A stretch of 64,000 bases of DNA. It comes from CAVTRI01 sp963737075 (GTDB taxonomy: Bacteria > Actinomycetota > Acidimicrobiia > Acidimicrobiales > Palsa-688). The stretch's first letter is position 1; every line of letters begins with the position of its first letter. A program made the translations under genes and the position numbers. The stretch spans positions 1,612,001 through 1,676,000 of the forward strand of contig CAVTRI010000002.1 of the NCBI GenBank assembly GCA_963737075.1, written 5' to 3'. The notes under the pieces are model-generated. The model saw only the letters and a program-made list of their open reading frames with translations, ran no database searches and had not been told where the DNA came from. This document shows, one piece after another, positions 34,632-44,164 of the stretch.

Positions 34632-34691
34632 TCCGGGCAATCCTAGGAGGACCCATGTTCCGGGTGCCGGAATTGTTTACGGGGTATACCT

Positions 34692-35729
34692 TCACACGGG
34701 TTGCGCGACGGCACGGCGAACCCCGGGAAGCACCTCCTCGACGAGCAACTGCCTCGATGCGGCGACCAGCTCAGGAGGACAGTCAGGGGCGGGCCCGACC
34801 AACGCGAGACGCTGAAGTCCCAGCGCGACGAGCCCTGACAGCTTTTCCACGCAGTGCTCCGGGGTCCCGGCGACGCCAAAGCGCTCGATGAACTCGTCGT
34901 TGAGGAGGGCCACATGAGGCGCATCGGCACGGGCATGGCGCGAGATGTCATAGTGCTTGCCGAGCGCCGTGATCACCGTGGCGTCGGCCTGGTCCAGGAG
35001 CTCGACGGGGTAGCCGGCCATGCCTGAGAACCGGGCGTACGTGGCGAGCGGCCCCTTTATCAGGTCGCGCGCGATTCGAGGGTCGTGGTGGGGCACCACG
35101 TTGAGATAAGCGCCGAGCAAGAAGCTTTCCGGCGGAGAACCGGACTCCGCACGAACCTGGCGAGCGAGGGCGATCGCCCGGGCCAGCCGGGCGCGGTCGG
35201 CGCCGACGTTGAACGTGACTCGCTCGGCGAGCCGGGCGCCGACCGCGATCACGGCCGGCCCGGTGGCGGCGATATCGACCGGAACCTTGGGCAGCGACTG
35301 TCGGCGCAACCATTCCAAGGCGCTTCCGTGCCCATCAATGGCCACGACCTCGCCGGCCAGGTAGCCCTGCAGCCGGTTGACGAACCCTTCCAGTTGCGGC
35401 ACCGTCGCCGCCCGCATCCCGAGCTTGGCGACCGCCGAGTCTCCCCGGCCGACGCCGAGGACGGCCCGGCCGTCGGACTCGGCCTGCAGGCTCGCGATCG
35501 CGCAGGCGGTGGCGGCCGGGTGGCGGGTGACGGGGTTGGTGACGCCGACCGCGAGCTTCAACGAGGTGGTCGCGTTGGCGGCGACCGCCAGGCCCACGAA
35601 GGGGTCACCGCTCAGGCACTCGGTGTCCCCGAAGCTCAGACCGTCGAAGCCGTCGCCCTCGGCTCGCCGGGCAAGATCCGCCGCCCTTCCAGGAACGTTG
35701 CCGCCCGCGGACCAGATCTCGACGTCCAT
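34692..35729 (-). CDS. Luciferase-like (LLM class) F420-dependent-type oxidoreductase
   Basis: A 345-aa TIM-barrel enzyme. AEGDGFDGLSFGDTE, VTNPVTRHPAATACAIASLQ and GRAVLGVGRGDSAV follow the 5,10-methylenetetrahydromethanopterin-reductase branch, which uses F420. The start is ATG at 35727-35729. It is divergent from the thiolase-like gene by 45 bp and upstream of a methyltransferase on the same strand. A hydride-transfer step on a CoA ester or ring ketone processed by the facing thiolase cluster is likely. Confidence 0.9.
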   Translation of the reverse strand: MDVEIWSAGGNVPGRAADLARRAEGDGFDGLSFGDTECLSGDPFVGLAVAANATTSLKLAVGVTNPVTRHPAATACAIASLQAESDGRAVLGVGRGDSAVAKLGMRAATVPQLEGFVNRLQGYLAGEVVAIDGHGSALEWLRRQSLPKVPVDIAATGPAVIAVGARLAERVTFNVGADRARLARAIALARQVRAESGSPPESFLLGAYLNVVPHHDPRIARDLIKGPLATYARFSGMAGYPVELLDQADATVITALGKHYDISRHARADAPHVALLNDEFIERFGVAGTPEHCVEKLSGLVALGLQRLALVGPAPDCPPELVAASRQLLVEEVLPGVRRAVAQPV

Positions 35730-35774
35730 TCCTGCTTGACGGTAGCCGAAGGCGCGGGCGCGTAGCGTGGCCGC

Positions 35775-36935
35775 GTGCGCCGCAAGTTCGAGGATGACGT
35801 CGTCATCTCGGGGATCGGGCAGTCCGCGGTCGGCCGCCGCCTCGGGCGCTCTGCCCTGGCCCTCACGCTGGACGCGGTCACCACCGCCATCGGTGACGCC
35901 GGCCTGACGGTGGCGGACATCGACGGCCTCGTCACGTACCCCGGCGGCGGGACATCCCTCGGCGCGGGATTCGCGGGGCCCTCGCTGGCGGATGTCTATG
36001 ACGCCCTGGGCATCGAGCCCCACTTCCTCATGGGCAACTTCGAAGGCCCGGCGCAGCTGGGTCCCGTGCTCAACGGTTGCCTCGCCATCAGCGGCGGTGT
36101 CGTTCGCCACGTCGTGGTCTACCGCACGGTCATCGAGGGGTCGGCCCGCGTCGAGGGAAAGAGCGCCCAGGGTAGAGCCGGCGAATGGATCACGGCGTTC
36201 GGCGGCGGGCCGGCCCCGCTGGGTTTCGCGCTGCTGGCTCGGCGTCATTTCCACGACCATGGCACGACGCGAGAGCAGCTGGCTCAGATCGCGTTGACGG
36301 CCCGCAAGCACGCGCAGCTGAACCCCGCGGCCCTCTATCGCGATCCCCTCACGCTGGAGGACTACCTCTCGGCACGGATGATCGCCGACCCGCTCTGCCT
36401 TTACGACTGCGACGTCCACTGTGACGGCTCGACGGCCGTCGTGCTCTCTCATGTGGACTACGCACCAGACGCGCCGGACCGGGTCGTGCACGTCGAGGCG
36501 ATCGGCGTCGCGCCGCCAGCGCGGTCGGAACTGGCACAGCACGTCGACGTCCGCCCAGGTGAGCGGGCAGCGGCGCAGCTCTGGGACCGGACCGACCTCC
36601 GCCCCACGGACGTTGACATCGCCGGACTGTACGACGGCTTCAGCATCCTGACGATGTTCTGGCTCGAAGCACTCGGCTTTTGCGGCCTGGGCGAGAGCGG
36701 GGCGTTCGTGGAAGGTGGCAAGCGGATTGCACTGGGCGGCGACCTGCCGATCAACACGAACGGCGGCCAGCTCTCCGGAGGCCGCCTCCACGGCTTGGGT
36801 TTCGTCCACGAGATGTGTACGCAACTCCGAGGCCAGGCTGGCCAGCGCCAGGTGCGCTCGCCCCGGGTGGCCGCGGTTGCCGTGGGCGCCTTGCCGTACG
36901 TCGGCTGCATGCTTCTGCGGGCGGACGACGCGTGA
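35775..36935 (+). CDS. Thiolase-like lipid-transfer protein (possible aldolase subunit)
   Basis: A thiolase-superfamily protein of 386 aa in a four-gene operon. The region of the thiolase nucleophile reads EGPAQLGPVLNGCLA, and my alignment gives no Cys at the active position. The C-terminal loop is NTNGGQLSGGRLHGLG rather than the thiolase GHPxGA. IAGLYDGFS holds a conserved Tyr, as in Ltp2-type retro-aldolases. The start is GTG at 35775, close after the divergent luciferase-like gene. Its stop overlaps the GTG of the double DUF35 gene, so the two probably form one enzyme that cuts a beta-hydroxyacyl-CoA. Confidence 0.88.
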   Translation: MRRKFEDDVVISGIGQSAVGRRLGRSALALTLDAVTTAIGDAGLTVADIDGLVTYPGGGTSLGAGFAGPSLADVYDALGIEPHFLMGNFEGPAQLGPVLNGCLAISGGVVRHVVVYRTVIEGSARVEGKSAQGRAGEWITAFGGGPAPLGFALLARRHFHDHGTTREQLAQIALTARKHAQLNPAALYRDPLTLEDYLSARMIADPLCLYDCDVHCDGSTAVVLSHVDYAPDAPDRVVHVEAIGVAPPARSELAQHVDVRPGERAAAQLWDRTDLRPTDVDIAGLYDGFSILTMFWLEALGFCGLGESGAFVEGGKRIALGGDLPINTNGGQLSGGRLHGLGFVHEMCTQLRGQAGQRQVRSPRVAAVAVGALPYVGCMLLRADDA

Positions 36936-37825
36936 CCGAGGCACTCAGAGCGCCCCACAGCGTTGCATTCTCGTACCGGCGAACCGTCGGGGGCGCCACG
37001 CAGCGATTCCTGGCCGGTCTCGCCCGAGGTGAGATCTGGGGCGCCCATTTCCCCGTCAGAGGCGTCGTTGTCCCGCCGGTGGACCACGATCCACACACCG
37101 GGGCAGCCCCGATCGAACTTGTCCGGGTGAGCGACGCCGGGGTGGTGCGCGCGTGGACGTGGGTGACCGAACCGCGGCCCGAGCATCCGCTTGACCGGCC
37201 ATTCGCGTTCGCTCTCGTGCAGCTCGACGGCGCCGACACGACGCTCTTCCACGTCGCAGATGTCGGCGGGGAGCGCGACATGCAGTCCGGTATGCGGGTG
37301 CGCGCCGACTGGCGACCGACGAGGACCGGCAGCATCCTCGACATCCGGGCCTTCGTGCCCGGCGAGAGCGCATCTGCCATAAGAGCGGGCGAGGCGGAAA
37401 CGGGCGCGGTCCAATCCGATATGCGCCTCGACTACACCTACGAGCCGGGGCATGTCCTGTCGGGCTTTCTCCGGTCGTTGGGGGAGCGGCACATTCAGGG
37501 CGGTCGTTGCCCGTCGTGCTCGAAGGTCTACGTGCCGCCCCGCCCTCGCTGCCCGGTCTGCGGTGCCGGGCCGATGGACCTGGTCCCGATGCTGGACCGC
37601 GGGACGATCGTCTCGTACACGGTCGTGCACGCGGGCACGGACCTGCCGTTCGCGTGGGCTTGGATCCACCTCGACGAGGCCGATGTGCCGTTCGCCCATC
37701 TGCTCGGCGACGTCGCTCCCGATGACGTGCGCGTCGGGCAGCGGGTTGAGGCGGTGTGGGTGGCCGATAGCGATCTCGGCCCGACCTGGGAGAGCATCCG
37801 GCACTTCCGACCGGTGCCTGTATGA
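36932..37825 (+). CDS. Double DUF35/OB-fold protein with one Zn ribbon
   Basis: A 297-aa protein joining two OB-fold units. Residues ~15-150 form an OB fold without the ribbon cysteines. Residues ~165-297 carry the ribbon (CPSCSK, then CPVCG) and a standard OB fold (LDRGTIVSYTVVHAG). Usual DUF35 partners are single-domain, so this is a fused version. The start is GTG at 36932, overlapping the previous stop (GTGA); its stop overlaps the next ATG. Sitting between thiolase-like genes, it probably scaffolds two different thiolase-like chains. The N-terminal half might bind a second acyl-CoA. Confidence 0.85.
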   Translation: MTEALRAPHSVAFSYRRTVGGATQRFLAGLARGEIWGAHFPVRGVVVPPVDHDPHTGAAPIELVRVSDAGVVRAWTWVTEPRPEHPLDRPFAFALVQLDGADTTLFHVADVGGERDMQSGMRVRADWRPTRTGSILDIRAFVPGESASAIRAGEAETGAVQSDMRLDYTYEPGHVLSGFLRSLGERHIQGGRCPSCSKVYVPPRPRCPVCGAGPMDLVPMLDRGTIVSYTVVHAGTDLPFAWAWIHLDEADVPFAHLLGDVAPDDVRVGQRVEAVWVADSDLGPTWESIRHFRPVPV

Positions 37826-38829
37826 GGCGCGTCGCGGTCGTCGGGTTCGCGAGCACCGTCGAGGACCGGGGCGACGGACGCAACGACGCCGAGCTGCTGG
37901 CACCCGTCATCGACGACGCCATCGCTCAAAGCGGGCTGTCACGGCAGGACATCGGCGTCGTCTGCTCGGCCAGTTCCGAGCTGCTCAACGGCGTCGTCGG
38001 CTCCGTCATGGGCGCCTTCGACGCCCTTCCGTGCTGGCCCCCTCGGACTCATTCGCACCTCGAGGGCGAGGGCGCGTTCGCCTTTTTCGAAGCGTGGATA
38101 CGGCTCCTGGCCGGCGAGGCGGACGCCGCGTTGGTGTGTGCCTACAGCCGCCCGCTCGGCACCGACCCGGCCGGCGTGCTGACGCTTCAGCTCGACCCGT
38201 ACCTCGTCGCCCCGTTCGTCCCCGCTGCGCGCAACATCGCGGCCCTGCAGGCGCGGGCAGTGATCGACACCGGCCGCTTCAGCGAAGCTGACTTCGCGGC
38301 GGTCGTGAGCGCCCGACGGCCCGGGCTCACCGCGGAGGACGTCCTGCGCCGGCCGTACGTCGCTTCGCCGCTACGAGCGCTCGACTGTTCCACGATCTGC
38401 TCGGGCGCGGCTGCCATGATCCTGGCCGTCGACGACGTGGCGCCGTCCGCACCACACCCGGCCTGGATTCGCGGTATCGACCACCGGGTGGAGAGCAACG
38501 CCCTCGGAAGTCGGGACCTCTGTGGCTCGAGCTCGACCGAGGCGGCGGCCTCCCGGCTCGGTGTCCGGGACAAGGCCGTCGACGTGCTCGAACTTCATGC
38601 CCCGTTCAGCCATCAGGAGCTCATCCTCGTCGATGCCATCGGCGCCGAGGTCCGTGCGCTCAACCCGTCCGGGGGTGCCCTCCCTGCCGACCCGCTGATG
38701 GTCACCGGCCTGATCCGGATCGGCGCTGCCGCGCAGGCGATCCTTCGCGGTGACGCCCGCCGGGCGGTCGGTCACGCTACCAACGGGCCGTGTCTCCAGC
38801 ACAACCTGCTTTGTCTGCTGGAGCGATGA
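37822..38829 (+). CDS. Thiolase-like protein, short form
   Basis: A 335-aa thiolase-like protein, shorter than catalytic members (~390). No Cys lies near the expected nucleophile position (HLEGEGAFAFFEAWIRLLAGE). Conserved late segments are LELHAPFSHQELILVD and LNPSGGALPADPLMVTGL, a reduced form of the thiolase NxSGG loop. It is coupled at both ends (ATGA overlaps), between the double DUF35 gene and another thiolase-like gene. It probably serves as a non-catalytic or structural partner in a heteromeric complex, like paired chains of BbsB- or Ltp-type enzymes. Confidence 0.82.
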   Translation: MRRVAVVGFASTVEDRGDGRNDAELLAPVIDDAIAQSGLSRQDIGVVCSASSELLNGVVGSVMGAFDALPCWPPRTHSHLEGEGAFAFFEAWIRLLAGEADAALVCAYSRPLGTDPAGVLTLQLDPYLVAPFVPAARNIAALQARAVIDTGRFSEADFAAVVSARRPGLTAEDVLRRPYVASPLRALDCSTICSGAAAMILAVDDVAPSAPHPAWIRGIDHRVESNALGSRDLCGSSSTEAAASRLGVRDKAVDVLELHAPFSHQELILVDAIGAEVRALNPSGGALPADPLMVTGLIRIGAAAQAILRGDARRAVGHATNGPCLQHNLLCLLER

Positions 38830-39980
38830 TGCAGCGTTGTGCGGTCATTGGCACCGGGCAGACGCAGCACGCGGCCGTGCGCGGGGACGTCACCCTCGAA
38901 GGACTCGTCCGCGAGGCCGCCGACCGGGCGATGACGGACGCCGAGCTCGGATGGGGCGACATCGACGCCGTGGTCCTCGGCAAGGCGCCGGACATCCTGG
39001 AAGGTGTCATGTCGCCCGAGCTGTACCTGGCGGACGCGCTGGGTGCGGTCGGCAAGCCGATCATCCGGGCCTACACGTCGGGCAACGCCGGCGGCATGGC
39101 CGCATCGGTCGGCGTCAACCTGACGGCTGCCGGCCTGTACGCACGCGTGCTGGTGGTCAGCTTCGAGAAGCAGTCCGAGGCCAACGCCGCCGGCGCCACT
39201 TTGCAGCACGTGCCGTTCGAGGCCCGATGGCAGGGCGGTACCGGCAGCCTTTTCGGAGCCATCTGCCGGGAGTACATAGACCGCTCCGGTGCGCCGGAGG
39301 ATATCGGCGATCTGGCCGCGTTGAAGGACCGTCGAAACGCGCTGCTGAACCCCTACGCGCAGGTGCGCCGCCCCGATATCACCCTCGAGGCGATCGCGGC
39401 GTCACGGATGCTCTGGAACCCGATCCGGCTGCTGCACTCGTCGCCGTCGTCCGATGGGGCGTGCGCGGTGGTGCTGGCGGGCGAGGAGGTCGCCGTCCGT
39501 TACGTGAACCCGGCGTGGGTGCACGGCTGCGCGGTACGAACCGAGCCGCCCGTCTCGCCGTGGCACGACAACGTCGACCCCCGTTGCGGGAGGGACTGCG
39601 CGGCCGCCGTCTACCAGCAGGCGGGTATTTCCGATCCGGTGAGGGAGCTCGATGTGGCAGAGCTGTTCGTGCCTTACAGCTGGATGGAGCCGATCCTTCT
39701 GGAAAATCTGGGCTTTGCGGAGCGCGGGCGAGGATGGCGGAAGATCGCCGACGGCTTCACCGAGATCGATGGCGTGCTTCCGGTCAATCCCTCCGGCGGG
39801 TTGCTGGGAGCGAATCCGATTGGCGCTGCGGGGTTGGTGCGGTTCGCGGAGGCGGCGATGCAGGTGCGGCGAGGGGCCGGGGACCACCAGGTGGACGGAG
39901 CCCGCCTGGCGCTGGGCCACGCGGCCGGTGGCTATTCCAACTGTGTCGCCATGTGGGTGGTCGGGAGCCAGCGTCCCTGA
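38826..39980 (+). CDS. Thiolase-like lipid-transfer protein
   Basis: A 384-aa thiolase-superfamily protein. Around the usual nucleophile it reads YTSGNAGGMAASVG, with no Cys. VAELFVPYSWMEPILLENLGF and VNPSGGLLGANPIGAAGL correspond to the later active-site loops; the latter is closer to a canonical thiolase loop than in the neighbouring genes. The start is ATG at 38826 in an ATGATGA overlap with the previous stop. It is the last gene of the thiolase/DUF35 operon; the convergent ligase gene stops two bases later. Probably an acyl-CoA cleaving subunit. Confidence 0.88.
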   Translation: MMQRCAVIGTGQTQHAAVRGDVTLEGLVREAADRAMTDAELGWGDIDAVVLGKAPDILEGVMSPELYLADALGAVGKPIIRAYTSGNAGGMAASVGVNLTAAGLYARVLVVSFEKQSEANAAGATLQHVPFEARWQGGTGSLFGAICREYIDRSGAPEDIGDLAALKDRRNALLNPYAQVRRPDITLEAIAASRMLWNPIRLLHSSPSSDGACAVVLAGEEVAVRYVNPAWVHGCAVRTEPPVSPWHDNVDPRCGRDCAAAVYQQAGISDPVRELDVAELFVPYSWMEPILLENLGFAERGRGWRKIADGFTEIDGVLPVNPSGGLLGANPIGAAGLVRFAEAAMQVRRGAGDHQVDGARLALGHAAGGYSNCVAMWVVGSQRP

Positions 39981-39982
39981 GC

Positions 39983-41563
39983 TCAGCGATGCTGGGCGTC
40001 CCAGGTGCGCTGGTTGAGGGGATCGATACGCAGCGGCGGCTTTTTGATGCGCTTCATGGCTTCGGTGCGCTCGGGGTCCTGCAGGAACTCGATGTAGCGG
40101 GGAACCATGAATGGTGGCATCCGGCCCGCGAGGAATGCGTGCAAATCGGCGGGTGTCACGTCCTGCCCGTCGTGGAGGATGACGCAGATCTTGACCTCGT
40201 CCTCGCCGTACTCGGACGGGACAGCAATGGCCGCGGTCTCCGACACCGCAGCGTGCTCGTTCACGTAGGCCTCGACCTCCATGGACGAGATGTTCTCGCC
40301 CCGCCGCCGGATCGAGTCCTTGATGCGGTCCACGAAGTGGTAGCGGCCGTGCTCGTCCCGCACCACGCCGTCACCTGTATGGAACCAGCCGTTGCGCCAC
40401 GCCTCGGCTGTTTTCTCCGGCATGTTGAAGTACCCGGCCATCATGCGCCACGGTTCCGCCGTGCGAACCAGGAGCTCGCCGATCTCGCCGTCGGGAACTT
40501 CGTAGTCGTGCTCGTCTGCGACCCGCACCTCATAGCCGGGAGTCACCCACTTGCCGGTGGACGACCGGTCGGCCATCACGTCTGGCCCCGCGTACAGGGG
40601 CGTCCCGATTTCGGTGTTCCCGAAGTTTGTGCGCATCTTGATCCCGAAGCGGGCCTTGAACAGGTCGACGCGGGGCACGACGGGTGCGCCGGCGACGTGG
40701 CGCAGCGGATTGTCGAGGTCGTCGGCCCAGGGCGGCTGGTCGAGCAGCCAGTTCATCATCGCCGGGATGAGCGCGGTCACGGTGCAGCCGAACGCGCGAA
40801 CGTCGTCCCAGAAGCACGTCGTCTTGAACCCGTCTCGGAGCACGACCTGCCCGCCGGGAAAGCCGAGCCAGGCGAGGGGCAGCATGCCCGAGAGATGGAA
40901 CACCGGGAACGGGCAGTAATAGACGTCGTCATCACTCATGTCGATCCACGACTCGTTGGGCCACAGCCGCCCCCATGGGACGAGGACGCCCTTTGACGGC
41001 CCTGTGGTGCCGGAGGTGTAGCTGATGCAGGCGATCTCATGGCGGTGGGGGATCGGCAGATCGGCGGGGTCCGCGGCGTCCCATAGCTCCTTCGCGGAGA
41101 CGACGGGAACGGGAAAGTCGCCCGGGAGGTCATCGGGCTCGGCGTCGGGAACGATGACGAGCTCCAAGCGAGGCGTCAGCTCGGCGACCCGGCCCAGAAA
41201 CTCCCGGGCGCAGATCATCCGCTTCGCCTGACAGTTGGACAGGACGTACTCGAGGGATTGCCCGCGGAAGTCCGTGTTGACGCCCGTGTGCACGGCGCGG
41301 AGCCAGCCCAAGCCCAACCAGTGCTCCTCGGCGGAGATCGACGTCCGCACCATCGCGGGCACGTTGTCACCCGGCGCCACACCGGCCCGACGGAACGCGT
41401 CCGCCCAGCGCAGCGCCGCCTCGTGGAACTGCGCATACGTGCGGCTGCCCCCGTCGACCTGGCGAAGGAACGGACGGTCCGGCTCGACCTCCGCCCACCG
41501 CCTGACCGCCCACGGCAACGTCTCCGACGGCTCGAACGTGGGCTGCGAAACGATGCCCCGCAT
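39983..41563 (-). CDS. AMP-dependent acyl-CoA synthetase/ligase
   Basis: An adenylate-forming CoA ligase of ~526 aa that activates a carboxylic acid. The P-loop YTSGTTGPSKGV is near 200, the A5-like motif is FGNTEIGTP, the hinge is DRIKDSIRRRGENIS and the C-terminal Lys is in EAMKRIKKPPLR. The start chosen is ATG at 41561-41563; an in-frame ATG nine codons upstream (41590) abuts a palindrome. Divergent from the amidohydrolase at 41631 and convergent with the thiolase operon. It would feed CoA esters to the thiolase/DUF35 enzymes. Confidence 0.94.
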   Translation of the reverse strand: MRGIVSQPTFEPSETLPWAVRRWAEVEPDRPFLRQVDGGSRTYAQFHEAALRWADAFRRAGVAPGDNVPAMVRTSISAEEHWLGLGWLRAVHTGVNTDFRGQSLEYVLSNCQAKRMICAREFLGRVAELTPRLELVIVPDAEPDDLPGDFPVPVVSAKELWDAADPADLPIPHRHEIACISYTSGTTGPSKGVLVPWGRLWPNESWIDMSDDDVYYCPFPVFHLSGMLPLAWLGFPGGQVVLRDGFKTTCFWDDVRAFGCTVTALIPAMMNWLLDQPPWADDLDNPLRHVAGAPVVPRVDLFKARFGIKMRTNFGNTEIGTPLYAGPDVMADRSSTGKWVTPGYEVRVADEHDYEVPDGEIGELLVRTAEPWRMMAGYFNMPEKTAEAWRNGWFHTGDGVVRDEHGRYHFVDRIKDSIRRRGENISSMEVEAYVNEHAAVSETAAIAVPSEYGEDEVKICVILHDGQDVTPADLHAFLAGRMPPFMVPRYIEFLQDPERTEAMKRIKKPPLRIDPLNQRTWDAQHR

Positions 41564-41591
41564 GACGACACACGATATCCTCTCGCGCATC

Positions 41592-41603
41592 GTGAGCGCT
41601 CAC
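41592..41603. promoter_or_regulatory. Perfect 12-bp palindrome in divergent promoter
   Basis: GTGAGCGCTCAC lies between the CoA ligase and the amidohydrolase. Related boxes of the form GTRAGYRYTCAY occur at 20668 and 60786, and a one-mismatch copy (GTGAGCGATCAC) at 50700, each between divergent genes. A TetR- or GntR-type dimer is the likely reader. Confidence 0.5.
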
Positions 41604-41630
41604 TCGCTTCGTGCCCAAGGGGGCACTAGC

Positions 41631-42806
41631 ATGGGGTGTATGAGTGCTGCCGGGACGGCCATCCGGGTCATAGACGCCGACACGCACCTCACCGAGCCGA
41701 CAGACCTCTGGACGGCCCGGATGCCGCGACGCTTCCGCGACGACGCCCCCCGAGTCGGCTTCGACGAGGCCAGCGGCCAGTGGCGCTGGCGCATCGGCCG
41801 CCGGTGGTGCAGTTTTGTTGGCAATTACAGCATCGCCGGCTGGCCTGAGCTCCCGCCCTCCTGCCCGCCGACGCTGGAGGACGCCGATCCCGCCTGCTAC
41901 GACGCCGAGGCTCGTATCGCCCACATGGACGCCAACGGCATCTACGCCCAGGTGTTATATCCCAACGTGATCGCGTTCGAGGGGCACGCCTTTCTCGCGC
42001 TCGCCGAGGACGCCCTGAAGCTGGCTTGCGTGCGGACGTACAACGACTACCAGGCAGAGTTCGCCTCGGTCGCGCCGGAGCGGTTCATCCTCTCGGCCAT
42101 GCTTCCCTTCTGGGACCTGGACGCGTCGGTCGCCGAGCTGCGCCGCTGCTGGGACATGGGTCACCGGGCGATGCTGTGGGCGGCGACCCTCGACAAGCAC
42201 GGGCTGCCTGACTTCACGGACCCCCACTGGGATCCGTTGTACGCGGTGGCGCAGGACCTCGGCATGTCGGTCAACTTCCACGTCGGGGTGGGCAACACGG
42301 CAGAGGAGATCGAGCAGGCGATGAACCGCGAGGGATACGATCCCGCGTTCCAGACGGCGCGCTCGTCCATGTCCTTCATCGGGAACGCCAGGACGATCGG
42401 CCAGCTGCTCACCAGCGGGCTGTGCGACCGGTTCCCGATTCTCAACTTCGTGTCGGTCGAGGCCGGCTTTGGCTACATCCCTTTCCTCCTCGACAGCCTC
42501 GACTGGCAGTGGATGGGGACCGGGGCCATCGATCGGTATCCCGACCGCATGATGCCGAGCGAGTACTTCCGACGGCAGGTTTACACGATGTTCTGGTTCG
42601 AGAAGGAGGGATTGGACCTCCTGCCCAGATATCAGGACAACGTGATGTTCGAGACGGATTTTCCGCACCCGACGTGCCTACACCCCGGTCCTGGCCATTC
42701 GCCCTCCCCCGCCGAAGTGATCCGTCGCGACACCGAGATCGTCGGCGAAGCCGTCATGCGCAAGGTGCTGCACGACAACGCGTCGCGCGTGTACCACGTG
42801 ATGTGA
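41631..42806 (+). CDS. Amidohydrolase family protein (ACMSD-like)
   Basis: A 391-aa TIM-barrel metal enzyme, paralogous to the one at 8382. The metal motif is IDADTHLTEPTDLW, the middle His is in VNFHVGVG, and the late Asp is in FETDFPHPTCLHPGPG. It acts as decarboxylase or hydrolase on a ring-derived acid. The start is ATG at 41631, seven bases after AAGGGGG; ATG at 41640 is an alternative. Divergent from the CoA ligase and followed 88 bp later by a solute-binding lipoprotein. The pairing of amidohydrolase with a transport protein repeats the arrangement at 7042-9560. Confidence 0.92.
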   Translation: MGCMSAAGTAIRVIDADTHLTEPTDLWTARMPRRFRDDAPRVGFDEASGQWRWRIGRRWCSFVGNYSIAGWPELPPSCPPTLEDADPACYDAEARIAHMDANGIYAQVLYPNVIAFEGHAFLALAEDALKLACVRTYNDYQAEFASVAPERFILSAMLPFWDLDASVAELRRCWDMGHRAMLWAATLDKHGLPDFTDPHWDPLYAVAQDLGMSVNFHVGVGNTAEEIEQAMNREGYDPAFQTARSSMSFIGNARTIGQLLTSGLCDRFPILNFVSVEAGFGYIPFLLDSLDWQWMGTGAIDRYPDRMMPSEYFRRQVYTMFWFEKEGLDLLPRYQDNVMFETDFPHPTCLHPGPGHSPSPAEVIRRDTEIVGEAVMRKVLHDNASRVYHVM

Positions 42807-42894
42807 ACGAACTTGGGCGGCGCGCGACAAGGAGGCCGCCGGTCGCGGCTACGATGTCTGGGCCAAGAGGGGTTCTTCAGGAGGGACGCCAACC

Positions 42895-44151
42895 GTGCAC
42901 AAGCTGACCCGGATCGGAGCCGTCGTGGCGGCCGCCGCGACCTTCGCCGCCTGCAGCAGCAGTTCGAAGGGATCGAGCTCCCCGACGAGCGCCGCCGGCA
43001 AGGGCGCGAACGGGAGCCCGATCACCGTGGGCCTCGTCACAACGCTGACAGGGCCGGCGGCCGAGCAGTTCCAGGGCAACCTCCAGGGGGCGCAGGCTCG
43101 CATCGACCTGCAAAACGCCCAGGGCGGGGTCAACGGGCACAAGATCAACCTGGTGTCTGCGGACGACCAGACCAGCACGACCGGCGCCTCGACCGCGATG
43201 TCGGAGCTGATCCAGAGCAAAGGGGCGTTCGCCATCATCAACCTGTCCGACTTCACCGCCGGCGGCGCCTACCGCATCGCGCAGCAGGCCGGGGCGCCGG
43301 CCGTGGGCTTCCCGGCGGACGGCCCCGAGTGGGGCCAGCAGCCCAACACCAACATGGTGTCAATGTTGGGCAACGTCCCACCAACAGGGGTCGGCGGCAT
43401 TGTGAACACCGTGTTCCCCGAGGTGGCGAAGATGGTGGGCGCCAAGAACATGGCGGTGCTGGCCATCGACGGCGAGCCGGCCTCGATCCAAGGAGCCCAG
43501 TCGTTCGTCAAGGCGGCCCAGGCCGCCGGCCTGAAGGTGGGATATACCAACTACAGCCTCCCTGTCGGCACGGTCAATGTCACCCCCACCGTGCTGGCCA
43601 TGAAGCAGGCGAGCGTCGACGGGTTCGAATCCGGCCTGTTGATCAACACCAACCTGGCCATCATGACGACGGCCAAGCAGGCCGGCCTCAACATGGTCGC
43701 GCCCCTGCTGCCCGGTGGCTACAGCCAGGACCTGCTCAACCAGCCGGCGGCTGTCCAGGCGGCGCAGGGGGGCGTCTTCCCGGTCTTCCAGCACCCGGTC
43801 AACGAGCCGACAGCGGCGACCAGGACCGAGCAGGCCGCCTTCGCCACCTACGAGCACTTCACCGGCGTGCCCTCGCTCGGCTGGACCTCGGGCTGGGTCT
43901 CGGCCGACCTGCTCATCCAGGGCCTCAAGGGAGCGGGGGCCAACCCGACCCACGCGTCCGTGCTCAACGCCTTGCACAACCTCAAGGGCTACGACGCCGA
44001 CGGCCTCCTGCCGGCCCCGATCGACACCAGCCTGGCCAACTTTGGCAAGGCACCGGCCACCGAGTGCTACTGGTTCCAGCAGCTGAAGGGCAACACGCTC
44101 GTCAACCTCAACGGCGGCAAGCCAGTCTGCGGCAATACCATCAGGTCGTAG
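42895..44151 (+). CDS. Branched-chain-amino-acid-type ABC solute-binding lipoprotein (orphan)
   Basis: A type I periplasmic-binding protein of the LivJ group, 418 aa. The signal peptide ends in a lipobox FAAC near residue 20, with a Ser/Gly-rich linker. ITVGLVTTLTGPAAEQFQGNLQG is replaced by a shorter match here: TVGLVTTLTGPA begins the first lobe. Members also bind aromatic acids and amides. The start is GTG at 42895 after GGAGGG. No LivHMGF genes are in the window, so the permease must be elsewhere or the protein serves as a sensor or scavenger. It follows an amidohydrolase, suggesting an aromatic or amide ligand. Confidence 0.9.
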   Translation: MHKLTRIGAVVAAAATFAACSSSSKGSSSPTSAAGKGANGSPITVGLVTTLTGPAAEQFQGNLQGAQARIDLQNAQGGVNGHKINLVSADDQTSTTGASTAMSELIQSKGAFAIINLSDFTAGGAYRIAQQAGAPAVGFPADGPEWGQQPNTNMVSMLGNVPPTGVGGIVNTVFPEVAKMVGAKNMAVLAIDGEPASIQGAQSFVKAAQAAGLKVGYTNYSLPVGTVNVTPTVLAMKQASVDGFESGLLINTNLAIMTTAKQAGLNMVAPLLPGGYSQDLLNQPAAVQAAQGGVFPVFQHPVNEPTAATRTEQAAFATYEHFTGVPSLGWTSGWVSADLLIQGLKGAGANPTHASVLNALHNLKGYDADGLLPAPIDTSLANFGKAPATECYWFQQLKGNTLVNLNGGKPVCGNTIRS

Positions 44152-44164
44152 CGGGCCGCCTTGC

